Below are positions 50,214-59,025 of a stretch of DNA of 64,000 bases, piece after piece. The DNA comes from Pyropia yezoensis. Lineage: Eukaryota; Rhodophyta; Bangiophyceae; Bangiales; Bangiaceae. The stretch covers positions 22,790,020-22,854,019 of the forward strand of contig CM020620.1 of NCBI GenBank assembly GCA_009829735.1, written 5' to 3'. The notes under the pieces were generated by a model. The model ran no database searches and was not told the DNA's origin. It was given only the letters and a program-made list of their open reading frames with translations. The translations under genes and the position numbers were made by a program. How positions within the stretch are numbered: the first letter of the stretch is position 1; every line of letters starts with the position of its first letter.

Positions 50214-52157
50214 ATGGCGACCCCGGGAGTGGAGACGGACTCTCTAGATGAGCGTATGGAGGACACCAGCTACGGTGCAGCACCCGCCGGGACTTCCGGC
50301 GGGGGCTCCGCGATCGCTCCGGGGGATGGGACTCCCGCGTCACCCGGCTTTGGGTTGACGGCGGGGTCTCCCCCGGAGGCGGGACAAGTTGTCCCGCGTG
50401 AGGCCTTGGGGCGGTGGTTTTACCCCGCTTGGCCTCTCTATGAGGAGGGGTTGACTGTTCTTCGCTGTGGCCGACTTGGCGCAGCGATGGGTCGGGTATG
50501 GGACCGCCTACGGGAGAAGTATCCCCGTAGGGTCGGGTTCCCTGCCGGCTTCAGGACGGACCAGTTTGCCTTCCTGGACGATGAGGAGGTTGAGGACGTT
50601 CAGCGTGCCAAGGCCATGGTGGACCGCGGGGGAACTATCCCGGGTCCCGGCGACTTGCCGACCTTCACGTGGGACGCTGTGGCAACTCGCCCACCGTACC
50701 TCCACGAGGCCGATCCACACACTCATCACTTTGATGTGCGGATGGAGAAAGACTTCCGGCGAGGTCCCTACTTGGTGACCTCGGCTCAACTTGAGTTTCC
50801 TCAACAGTCTGCTGCCAGTAAGGAGCAGTACTATCCGAAGAAGCCCGAGTGGTGGCCTCAAGTTGAGGTCCCCTACGGGTTCCCGGCGTTGTTGCCACGG
50901 TTGCTTGACCACTTCGGCTCCGTCATGTTGACGGCTGCCCCTGATCACCTGGTGTGGGCCATGTTGGCCACCCAGTGGCTCCTCGAGGTCATGTCGACCT
51001 GGGTGTCCTGTGTTCAGCGGCGGGGGATGCTCTGGCATCTCCCCCTCCGGCTCCTCCAAGGTTTGGAACAGCTCACCCCTCAGCTAGTTGCTGAGGGGTG
51101 CTCATCAGGACAACTCACTCTACTTGAGGAGATGCTCCGGCTCCATAAGTTTATCGAGTGGGAGAGCATTGAGCACAAGTTGCGCCTCCCCACTCGTGGG
51201 CCCAAGGACGATGGCGCACTTCGCCAGTTCGTGTGGGTCGCTCGTGAACCTCACGACGGCCGTGTGGTCCTACGAGAGGGGTTGGGCATCGGGGACTACC
51301 CGTATGCCCCGGGGGTGGATCGCCACACTGCGCCACCCCCGGACAAGCCCATAGTTATGGCCGTGCCGTCCTATGATGACCATATGACTCAACCCACTGC
51401 GAGGGCCCCAAGTCGGGGTCGCAGTTACACCCGGGTACCGCCACCTCGGCGGGCCCCTCCGCTTCCTCCTGTTCCTTTCCAACCTCACGGGAACATCCCG
51501 ATCAGCGTGGCCGTGGAGTCTTCCACCCCGGTGTCCCCCAACTTGGGGGCCACCCTCCTGACGGTATACCCCAAGTTGGTGTTGCCGCCCACGCCTCTAA
51601 CCTCAGAGATGATGATCACCACGTTGGTGCGCACCATTTCCTGGTTGGCCGCGTCGACCGCAACCCTACAGAGTTCCGAGACTCCTCAACTTGAGGAGCG
51701 CGTTCGTACTGCAGTGGCGACCGCGAGTTGCGAGTCGGTGGCGGAGTTCATGACAGCCGAGTTGGCTCGCATTGGGGCTATTATGCCCCAGCCAGCCCCA
51801 CTTGGGCGTGGCAAACGTCGCGCGAGCCGGGCATACTCGCCTCCTCGCCGTCGTCGCCGACACTCGCGGCGCTCTCCTTCCGTATCGGAAGACGAGTTGT
51901 CTTACTCCGTTTCGGAGTCCTCTACCCCGTCGGAGACGGAGTCTGTCCAGCGTCTGCGTCGCAAACTTGCGCGCAAGACCAGGCAGAAGAGTGGCCACGG
52001 TCGGCGCCACTTGCGCGACCGTGAGGGGCGCGACGGTTCCGACTTGGAGCCGCCGCCCCCTCCAACGAGTGGAGACCGTTATCGGCGTGGGTCTCGCCGC
52101 TCGCCTCCACGTGAGGGCGAGGGCCGTGGAGTGGGAGAGTCTAGCATGCGTGCCTAG
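50214..52157 (+). CDS. Antisense ORF of the retrotransposon, unknown function
   Basis: A 647-residue frame on the strand opposite gag-pol, with ATG in GCCATGG. The N-terminus is Gly/Pro/Ser-rich. Residues about 60-360 read as a helical globular domain (WFYPAWPLYEEGLTVLRCG, LDDEEVEDVQRAKAMVDRGG, YYPKKPEWWPQVEVPYGFP, LVWAMLATQWLLEVMSTWVS, LTLLEEMLRLHKFIEW). The C-terminus is Arg/Ser-rich (SPPRRRRRHSRRSPSVSEDE), resembling a nucleic-acid-binding or RS-like tail. It lacks Cys-His knuckles or protease motifs. It sits between the chromodomain and the presumed 3' LTR, the position where antisense ORFs occur in some plant gypsy elements. It contains many of the CAACTTG palindromes, so it belongs to the element. 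Its composition is coding-like throughout with no internal stop. Confidence 0.75.
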   Translation: MATPGVETDSLDERMEDTSYGAAPAGTSGGGSAIAPGDGTPASPGFGLTAGSPPEAGQVVPREALGRWFYPAWPLYEEGLTVLRCGRLGAAMGRVWDRLREKYPRRVGFPAGFRTDQFAFLDDEEVEDVQRAKAMVDRGGTIPGPGDLPTFTWDAVATRPPYLHEADPHTHHFDVRMEKDFRRGPYLVTSAQLEFPQQSAASKEQYYPKKPEWWPQVEVPYGFPALLPRLLDHFGSVMLTAAPDHLVWAMLATQWLLEVMSTWVSCVQRRGMLWHLPLRLLQGLEQLTPQLVAEGCSSGQLTLLEEMLRLHKFIEWESIEHKLRLPTRGPKDDGALRQFVWVAREPHDGRVVLREGLGIGDYPYAPGVDRHTAPPPDKPIVMAVPSYDDHMTQPTARAPSRGRSYTRVPPPRRAPPLPPVPFQPHGNIPISVAVESSTPVSPNLGATLLTVYPKLVLPPTPLTSEMMITTLVRTISWLAASTATLQSSETPQLEERVRTAVATASCESVAEFMTAELARIGAIMPQPAPLGRGKRRASRAYSPPRRRRRHSRRSPSVSEDELSYSVSESSTPSETESVQRLRRKLARKTRQKSGHGRRHLRDREGRDGSDLEPPPPPTSGDRYRRGSRRSPPREGEGRGVGESSMRA

Positions 52158-52268
52158 TTGGCAGCTGCCTTTGTTGTGAGAGTGTGAGGGTTAGGGCTGT
52201 AGTTAAAAGCTACTCTGCGTACCACTTCGACTTGAAGCACTCTCTTGGCACTGTTGCTCGGCCTTCCC
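52158..52268. other. Convergent junction between antisense ORF and chromodomain
   Basis: About 110 bases between two facing stop codons. It contains CCCTCACGTTGAGGG (about 52266-52280 region), another member of the palindrome family. Confidence 0.5.
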
Positions 52269-52454
52269 TCACGTTGAGGGAGGGCTGTTAGGGTCTATCT
52301 CATTCCGGGCACAGTACGCCCGGACCTTCTCAGCGGGACGGTCCTCCACATACTCCCACGTATCATCCTTGGCTTTGTAGCCAAACCAACGCACCCTCAA
52401 CATGAGGCGGTCAGTGTCTTCATCCCATCCGTGGTCGATGAACTTATCGAACAC
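52269..52454 (-). CDS. Chromodomain, separated from pol by an in-frame TAA
   Basis: A 61-codon frame directly continues the pol frame after a TAA at 52457-52455. It reads FDKFIDHGWDEDTDRLMLRV, RWFGYKAKDDTWEYVEDRP and AYCARNEID, with the aromatic and WxGY..DDTWE residues of chromodomains that bind methylated histone H3. In chromovirus integrases this domain sits at the C-terminus and directs insertion to heterochromatin. With the TAA it would only be made by stop-codon readthrough; otherwise this copy has lost it. Confidence 0.8.
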   Translation of the reverse strand: MFDKFIDHGWDEDTDRLMLRVRWFGYKAKDDTWEYVEDRPAEKVRAYCARNEIDPNSPPST

Positions 52455-55400
52455 TTACTCCTGCGGGCCCTGTTTGGCCGCAGGCAGTGAGGGGAGGCGC
52501 CACGCTTCCAAAGCACGCGCCCAAGCTGGGTCGCCTGCAGGCGGTGGTGCAACTTTGACCACGTCCTGTCCGTTCACTGGGCGGACCCCATCGTCACTTT
52601 CGATGGTGAAGCGCCGCCCATCAGTACGAAGGACCTGGTACGGTCCCTTCGTCTGGAATACCAGCTTACCCCCAGTTGGGGTGTGCGAGTGTACCAGCAC
52701 CCAGTCACCCTGCTCGGGGACATGTTTAGCATTGCGCACCTTTTTGTCAAAGGTACGCTTGTAGCCCTTTTGTGCTTTGTCCATCTCAGCCCTGACTTTA
52801 GGGATGAGGTTTTCAAGCCTAGCGGCGAACTCCGCCTTACTCTCAGTAGGAGTAGGCGTACTGCCACCATCCTCCCTAGTTGGGAGCGACCGCCGCACGG
52901 CAATAGACCGCACGCGACGGGGGGTCACAAAAGCGAGGGGTACTTCCCCTGTAGATGAGTGAACCTGTGAATTGTAGGCAGTAGTAAGGATAGAAATGTA
53001 TTGGTCCCACGTCTTCACGTGCTCACTCACATAGTGGCGCAGCTGCCTAACAATAGTTTTGTTGAAGCGCTCCACCTGCCCATTAGTTTGTGGGTGGTAG
53101 GGGGTGGCATAGTTTGCCTTAACCCCCAACATATCCAGCACTCCCTGAAACAGTACAGACGCAAATTGCGGTCCATTGTCCGATAGTGTACTATCTGGGA
53201 TGCCATACGCGGCAACCCAGTGATCTAGGAAGGCTGACACGACCGACATGGCCGTGATCTCTGCCAGTGGGATCGCTCGCGTAAGTTTCGTGAAGCGGTC
53301 ACAGATGACCAGGAGGTACTGGTTGCCCTCCTCGGTCACGGGCAGTGGCCCAAGGATGTCCATCGCCAACGCGGCGAAGGGCTCCTTGGCCGGGAACAAT
53401 AGCATAGCCGTAGTAGGCCGCCGTTTCATCAGACGATTCTGTGCACAACTTGTGCAGGCAGCCACCCAACTGTAGATGTCCACCACCATGGACGGCCAGT
53501 AGTACCTGGTCCTCAGGGTCTGGTACAGTTTACTAGACCCCAGGTGTCCACCCGTGGGAGCGTTGTGCTCCCTCTCAAGGATACTGTCCTTGAGGGATGC
53601 GGGGACGACAAGTTGTTCGGTCCCCTGGAATACCCCCTTCCTCATGAGGAGGCCATCGTCTCCCAGAAAGAAACGCGTCTCTACCACTGTATCCAGTATA
53701 TCCCTCTGCGACTTGCAGAAGGGATCCTCGGCCTGGGCCTTCACCACCTCGTCCAGGGACAGGGGCAAGTACTTCTTGTTCCCTGGCGCCTCGGGGTTCA
53801 ACGCCTGACCCGAGCGCGTGACTACCCCCACGATGGGGATGTCCTCATCGACGGGGTTAGTGTCCAGCCCCTCGGTAGGTACCCGAGAGAGGCCGTCGGC
53901 AAGGGCATGTTGCCTGCCAGGTCGGTATTCAATGTCAAAGTTGAAGGGTGCCAGTCGCACCCTCCACCGGTTGAGACGAGTGTTCGTACAGTCCGTCTTA
54001 AAGATGAACTGCAACGCGCGGTGGTCACAGCGGATGAGGAACTTCTCACCCTTCAGGTAGTGACGAAGTGACGTCACCGCCCACACCACTGCGAGTCCTT
54101 CCAACTCGGTGACTCCGTAGTTCTTCTCGGCCGAGTTCAGCCCCTTACTAAAGTATCCCACCGGCAAGTGCTCCTTGTCCGGCTGCTGCTGAAGCAACAC
54201 ACAACCACGTTGGTCGTAGCTAGCGTCCACATCCAGGATGTAGTGGCCTCCCAACCTGGGAATAGCCAAGATGGGGGGCTTCAGCAGAAGGTCCCGAAGA
54301 GTCTCAAAGGATTCCTGCTCCGCCCGACTTGGGGGAGGCAGGTTCTTCGGTAGCGTTGAGCCCACTAGCTCATTCAACGGCTTCGCCACCTTGGCGAAGC
54401 CCTTGGTGAAACGTCGGTACACGTTACACATCCCGAGGAAGCTCCTCATCTGGGTCTGGGTCCGGGGGTACTGAGCCTTACGAATGGCCCTCAAGTTCTT
54501 CTCGTTAACACTGAGACGCCCCGGATGGACAACATGTCCCAAGTACTCCACCTCTTGAGTAAAGAGGTGGCACTTACTCGCCTTCAGTGACACACCGGCG
54601 TCAGCAAGTAGCTTGAACACCTGGCCAAGATGGCCAATGTGTTCCTCCGGACTTCGGGAGAACACAATGATATCGTCTAGGTACACAAGACAGATCTGCC
54701 ACCGTACTCCGGCCAGAATCATGTCCATAGCGCGCTGGAAAGTTGCCGGCGCGTTACACAGACCAAACGGTAGGCGCTTGCACTGGTAGGTACCACAGTG
54801 ACAGGTAAAGGTAGTTTTATGCCTGTCCTCCGGGGCAATGGGAATTTGCCAGTACCCCGCGTTACAGTCCAGGGTAGAGAACACGTTTGCCTCCCCCAGA
54901 GAGTCCAGACAGTCATCCATCCTAGGTAGGGGATAACTGTCCTTCACCGTGCTCCCGTTGAGCTTACGGTAGTCGATACAAAACCGGGGGGTCCCATCAA
55001 CTTTGGGGACGATAACCACCGGACTCGCCCACTCGGCATTGCTGGCCTCGATCACATCGAGGGCCTCCATGCGAGCAACTTGCTCCTTAACGAGGGCCCT
55101 TGAACGAGGTCCTCCCCTATACGGTTGTTGGCGTATAGGGGGTGCACCGGGCTTCAACTCGATCCGGTGTTGGGTGGCTCTCATGAGTCCCAATTGACCA
55201 TCCCACAACTTGTGATATTGGTCCAAGAGGCGTTCAACTTGAACCCTCAACCTGGGGGGGACACCCTCCATGTTCACATGGGGTCGAGGAGAGGCGGCCG
55301 ACTTGGCTTGATGCTTCTCCTTTCCGGACTTCGGGTCGCTACTTGCGCCCGCGTTGAGGGTGACCGCTACTACCGGTCCCTCGTGTTGGTCGATATAGCC

Positions 55401-55694
55401 GAACTTGGCTCCCGACTTGAAGTACTTGGGCGTCGGGCTCAGGTTCATCACCTGGATCCTCCACGGGACTCCGGCTTTGGAGTCCATCGTGCCAAGGGCA
55501 ACATGCACTTGGTGCTTGCGAGCAAGACGGGGGTGAGGGTGCACCAACCCGTTCCCCGTAAAATCAGTTACAACATCAACGTGCGCCACCGAGTTGGGGG
55601 GCAACGTGACTTTGCGGGCTAAACGCAGGGTAGCAGTAAACCCTTCCCTCACCGAACAAACAGGCTTCGACTGTGAGACTGTCACAGGAGCCAC
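52455..55694 (-). CDS. pol: Retrotransposon pol: reverse transcriptase, RNase H, integrase
   Basis: An uninterrupted frame of 1079 codons without its own ATG (first codon GTG), so it is fused upstream to protease through frameshifting or is broken. Domains in order: a linker; RT with FCIDYRKLN, FSTLDCNAGYWQIP, LPFGLCNAPATFQ and the catalytic YLDD (about 54685-54665); RNase H with LDVDASYDQRG, VTELEGLAVVWAV and CDHRAL; integrase with the zinc segment (EREHNAPTGGH, CTSCAQNR), ALAMDILGPLP, SDNGPQFAS and HPQTNGQVERFNKTI. The catalytic residues of all three enzymes are present. The frame ends KQGPQE before the TAA that precedes the chromodomain. Confidence 0.9.
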   Translation of the reverse strand: MAPVTVSQSKPVCSVREGFTATLRLARKVTLPPNSVAHVDVVTDFTGNGLVHPHPRLARKHQVHVALGTMDSKAGVPWRIQVMNLSPTPKYFKSGAKFGYIDQHEGPVVAVTLNAGASSDPKSGKEKHQAKSAASPRPHVNMEGVPPRLRVQVERLLDQYHKLWDGQLGLMRATQHRIELKPGAPPIRQQPYRGGPRSRALVKEQVARMEALDVIEASNAEWASPVVIVPKVDGTPRFCIDYRKLNGSTVKDSYPLPRMDDCLDSLGEANVFSTLDCNAGYWQIPIAPEDRHKTTFTCHCGTYQCKRLPFGLCNAPATFQRAMDMILAGVRWQICLVYLDDIIVFSRSPEEHIGHLGQVFKLLADAGVSLKASKCHLFTQEVEYLGHVVHPGRLSVNEKNLRAIRKAQYPRTQTQMRSFLGMCNVYRRFTKGFAKVAKPLNELVGSTLPKNLPPPSRAEQESFETLRDLLLKPPILAIPRLGGHYILDVDASYDQRGCVLLQQQPDKEHLPVGYFSKGLNSAEKNYGVTELEGLAVVWAVTSLRHYLKGEKFLIRCDHRALQFIFKTDCTNTRLNRWRVRLAPFNFDIEYRPGRQHALADGLSRVPTEGLDTNPVDEDIPIVGVVTRSGQALNPEAPGNKKYLPLSLDEVVKAQAEDPFCKSQRDILDTVVETRFFLGDDGLLMRKGVFQGTEQLVVPASLKDSILEREHNAPTGGHLGSSKLYQTLRTRYYWPSMVVDIYSWVAACTSCAQNRLMKRRPTTAMLLFPAKEPFAALAMDILGPLPVTEEGNQYLLVICDRFTKLTRAIPLAEITAMSVVSAFLDHWVAAYGIPDSTLSDNGPQFASVLFQGVLDMLGVKANYATPYHPQTNGQVERFNKTIVRQLRHYVSEHVKTWDQYISILTTAYNSQVHSSTGEVPLAFVTPRRVRSIAVRRSLPTREDGGSTPTPTESKAEFAARLENLIPKVRAEMDKAQKGYKRTFDKKVRNAKHVPEQGDWVLVHSHTPTGGKLVFQTKGPYQVLRTDGRRFTIESDDGVRPVNGQDVVKVAPPPAGDPAWARALEAWRLPSLPAAKQGPQE

Positions 55695-56250
55695 AGACTT
55701 TCCCTTACCAAGGATGGGGATAGTCTCCCCTTCATCAACCTGACCCAGTACTCAGGGCCACAAATCAAAGGCACTTGTGTAACAACATAAGGGGTACCCA
55801 GAAGCAGGGGTACCGATATATTCTCAACTACGCCATAGGTCACGTCGACCTCATGGGTCCCCAACCTAGTTGGTAGGGTCACGGCACCAACGATGGGAGT
55901 ACCCCACCATTGATGTCAATCATATGGTCAGCTTTGGACCTCCAGCGTTGGAGCTTCACCTCCTTTGGTAATAGCGACTTGCGTATCAAGGAGGCTCCTG
56001 ACCCGGTATCAAGTACGATACGGGTACAGCATGCACGGCCGGGGGCAAGTTGCACCCGTCCAGCCACCTGGAAGTTCTCACCCGTCAGCACCGCGATGAC
56101 CCGACGTGGGTTTACGTTCTTGGGGAGTCCTACCCGAGGTGGGCGGACTCCCTTAGGTCGCCGCAGTATCCGGCACGGTTGGTTCGTCCTCCTGGCCCAC
56201 TTGGCCGAGGCTGCCGTTGTGAGCTTCGGACGACCAGCCCCAACGGTCAT
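55682..56250 (-). pseudogene. Retrotransposon protease region, split over frames
   Basis: The first frame (56250-55879) starts with an ATG that overlaps the gag stop as ATGA. It carries the aspartic protease active site (RIVLDTGSGASLI). Near a GGGG at about 55902-55908 the family-like text moves to another frame (55882-55682, LLLGTPYVVTQ, the flap/LLG part). Near 55750 it moves again into the pol frame. These are two one-base shifts in about 170 bases. Either programmed shifts or, more simply, damage or sequencing errors in this copy explain them. Confidence 0.7.
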
Positions 56251-58194
56251 TCGTTTCCCGCCGACTTGGCGTCCGAATCTGAGGGCGGGGAGGAAGACGA
56301 CGAGTCCGAGGACGACGTGTCCGCCTCCTCCGCCGAGGGTGTGGCGACCGCAACGACCGGTCGAGACCCACCCTCGCGGCGTGAACGTACTTCGTTCGTA
56401 GCCGACTTTTTACTCGCATTCCTAACAAGTTGTTGGATGCGTTTACTCAACTTGGGGCAATCATATGCCCAGTGACCATCGGAGTTGCAGTTCCAACACC
56501 GATGGTCCGTTCCGGGAGGGGTCTTCCCAACTGGGGAAGACGAAGGGATACCCTGGGAAGTTCCCACGGCAGCTACCACCCTCTCCTTGCGGATTCGGCG
56601 TGCCTCTCTCAACTCTCTGGCCTGGCGCGCCTCCTCCCGTTCCTTGGCCAACTCGGCCTGACGCTCCTGGCGTTGTTCCTCCCGCAACTTGCGGTAGGCC
56701 TCGCCTCTGCGATAGGCGAACCTGGCCAACTCGGCCAGGGTCGCCCGGGCAGTGTTATGCTCCCGGGTCTCCATCCGGACTGACCAATGGAGTCCCTCCA
56801 CAAACCGACTCTTCACCACAGCTTGTGGATGAAGAAACCCACAAAGATTGTTGAGCTTACGGACTCGCTCCGCAAAGGACAACTCGTCCTCCGCCTCTTC
56901 CTGATGGGCTTGCGTAAACTCCTCGACTTGAGAAGCCAACGCTGCCTCATCAACCATGGCTCTCAACAACCAGTTGACGAGCTCTAAATAGGACGTCACC
57001 TCCCCAGCGCCTCCACTTAAGGAGCTGGGCATGACGGACATAAGTTCTGTCCGTAGGTCGCCCTTCGTAAACTCCTGTAGCATGTGAAAAGCCATGCCTT
57101 CACTTATGGCATTGTCGTCACAGGCTTTTGTGAAACGACGTAGGAACTCAAAGACACGGAGAGGGGGAGTTCCATCCCACTCCGCTTTGTGCCCAAAAGA
57201 GTGAAGTGCATTCTTCTTGGCACGGCCCATGGCTCGGGCCTGGTCAGGACCATACGCCACCGACTTGTTGTGGAGGGCGTAGGTCTCACAGTCAAAGATC
57301 CTCTGGTAGACCGGGTTGGCTACCTGGATCTTGGGCGGCACCTCACGTTGAGGGAACACCCGCTGTGGCACTGGGGTAAGTTCACTTTCAGTGCCTGTAG
57401 TCCGGCGCGGCGCGCTTGGTGTAGCCGCCGGCGTTTCCGGGGGGAACTCCCCCGGGAAGGGCGTACGCCCCACCGAGTATGGTGTGGCTCCCTCGTTGGG
57501 AGTCACAGGTGTCGCCCCCAGTTCGGGGCGACCAGAGATAGGCGTAAGGGGGGATTCCCCCTGCGCCTGCGGGCTCGAAAGCCCCAATCCGGTTTGGACA
57601 TTAAGGCCATCTGGCAAACTCGCCACAATCTGATTCAGAATAGTATTCGTCATCGTGACCACCAGGTCCGGCAAAGTCTGCCGCAACACATTGGTCGCCT
57701 CCCGACGGACAGTTTCCGCGAGGAGTGGATTGACGACTCCAGTTGAGTCTCGGTCCGCCTCCGGGAGTCCACCTGAGGGGTAACCACGTTCCTCAGAGGT
57801 CTCAACCGGGGGGCATGGGCGCGAGCCCATCGCCGACCAACGGAGGTCCACCGACCTCCGAAAGCCTAGTTGGCGACGACTCCAAGCCAAAGTTGGCTCC
57901 AACCCGAGTGGAACCCGCGGGGACAGTCCTCACCCCTTGGAACGTTCCCGTTGAGTATACCACACGGTGGCCAGGCTTCGGCCCACCCACATCAGAAGTG
58001 TCACCCGAGTGAACTCCCGACTGAGTCGGGGTGGCCTGTTGCCCGCCCGTACTTCCAGTCCTGCTGGCTTGTGGGACCTCTAGTCCCTCTGCGACCCCAG
58101 GTAAACCCACCTGTGTCTCACCAGTATTCAAAGGCACTGAAGTACGTGCGTCACCCGTGTACTCCCCGGACGACGGGGGGTCCGAACTAGCCAT
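56247..58194 (-). CDS. gag: Retrotransposon gag with CCHC zinc knuckle, one frameshift near its N-terminus
   Basis: The main frame (57902-56247) has a Pro/Thr-rich N-terminal part, a capsid-like helical region (FDCETYALHNKSVAYGPDQA, FEFLRRFTKACDDNAI, LNNLCGFLHPQAVVKSRFVE), a Lys/Glu/Arg-rich coiled-coil-like stretch, and the knuckle CWNCNSDGHWAYDC. It then runs into an acidic Ser-rich end and a TGA that overlaps the protease ATG. That frame has no ATG at its upstream end. A strong ATG (AACATGG) at 58194 opens another frame that stops at 57802, and the two meet at a run of six C on the minus strand (57808-57813). A one-base length difference there would give a single gag. Confidence 0.75.
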
Positions 58195-58272
58195 GTTGGC
58201 TGACGATCCGTATGACACGGTCCAAGACCACCGTTCCTCTGAGACAGAGGGCCCCCTACACCCGGGTGCACC

Positions 58273-58772
58273 NNNNNNNNNNNNNNNNNNNNNNNNNNNN
58301 NNNNNNNNNNNNNNNNNNNNNNNNNNNNNNNNNNNNNNNNNNNNNNNNNNNNNNNNNNNNNNNNNNNNNNNNNNNNNNNNNNNNNNNNNNNNNNNNNNNN
58401 NNNNNNNNNNNNNNNNNNNNNNNNNNNNNNNNNNNNNNNNNNNNNNNNNNNNNNNNNNNNNNNNNNNNNNNNNNNNNNNNNNNNNNNNNNNNNNNNNNNN
58501 NNNNNNNNNNNNNNNNNNNNNNNNNNNNNNNNNNNNNNNNNNNNNNNNNNNNNNNNNNNNNNNNNNNNNNNNNNNNNNNNNNNNNNNNNNNNNNNNNNNN
58601 NNNNNNNNNNNNNNNNNNNNNNNNNNNNNNNNNNNNNNNNNNNNNNNNNNNNNNNNNNNNNNNNNNNNNNNNNNNNNNNNNNNNNNNNNNNNNNNNNNNN
58701 NNNNNNNNNNNNNNNNNNNNNNNNNNNNNNNNNNNNNNNNNNNNNNNNNNNNNNNNNNNNNNNNNNNNNNNN
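58273..58772. other. Assembly gap, 500 N
   Basis: Exactly 500 N, a placeholder length. It hides the 5' end of the retrotransposon (probably its LTR and primer-binding site) and possibly the first exon or promoter of the WD40 gene. Confidence 0.99.
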
Positions 58773-59025
58773 TCCCTCGCGCAGCCGCCGCCCCGCGCGG
58801 ACCATGCCGTCGGCGCCGTCGCCGTCCAACGGGTATTCGGCTGGGGGGCCCCCGCCCGTCGGGCGGGCCGCTGCCGTCCATGGCGCCGGCTAGCGCATCG
58901 ACGGGCGGGCAATGTCGGCGCGGGGGCGGTGGGTCGGCCACGGGGCACCCCAACTTGGCTAGCATCCGCGGCGCGGCAGCGTCGGGCGGTTGCTGTCCGA
59001 TACGGGCTCCGCAGCGGGTGGGCGG

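Larger units (their letters stand above)
49727..58030. repeat. Dispersed short palindromes with CAACTTG/CAAGTTG-like core
   Basis: At least 20 short inverted repeats (arms 5-11 bp, 1-6 base centre) lie across the retrotransposon, inside coding sequence of both strands. Examples: 49727-49743, 50191-50211, 50284-50302, 50379-50397, 50785-50795, 50856-50868, 51074-51100 (11-bp arms), 51535-51549, 51682-51698, 51904-51918, 52668-52682, 52872-52886, 54249-54261, 55204-55214, 55232-55244, 56521-56541, 57488-57502, 57511-57532, 57841-57860, 58016-58030. About half centre exactly on CAACTTG or CAAGTTG; most others have (A/T/G)(G/C)TT at the centre. Arm sequences differ between copies. Confidence 0.8.
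49300..58272 (-). mobile_element. Ty3/gypsy chromodomain LTR retrotransposon (chromovirus-type), truncated by the assembly gap
   Basis: Order on the minus strand: gag (58194-56247), protease (56250-55682), RT-RNaseH-integrase (to 52455), chromodomain (52454-52269). An opposite-strand ORF (50214-52157) lies between pol and the presumed 3' LTR. Base composition is clearly less GC-rich than the host genes. The 5' LTR would be in or beyond the N gap, so no LTR pair can be compared. A purine-rich tract on the minus strand (complement of CACTCCCCTCTCCTCAG, about 49872-49890) followed by TGTGGCAGTATTGACC is a possible polypurine tract and 3' LTR start. The left limit of about 49.3 kb is an estimate from composition. 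Confidence 0.85.

Noticed and set aside
49300..58272. A CRISPR-like array, because of repeated short palindromes
   Set aside because: The palindromes have different arms, irregular spacing and lie in coding sequence; there are no equal spacers and this is a eukaryotic retrotransposon.
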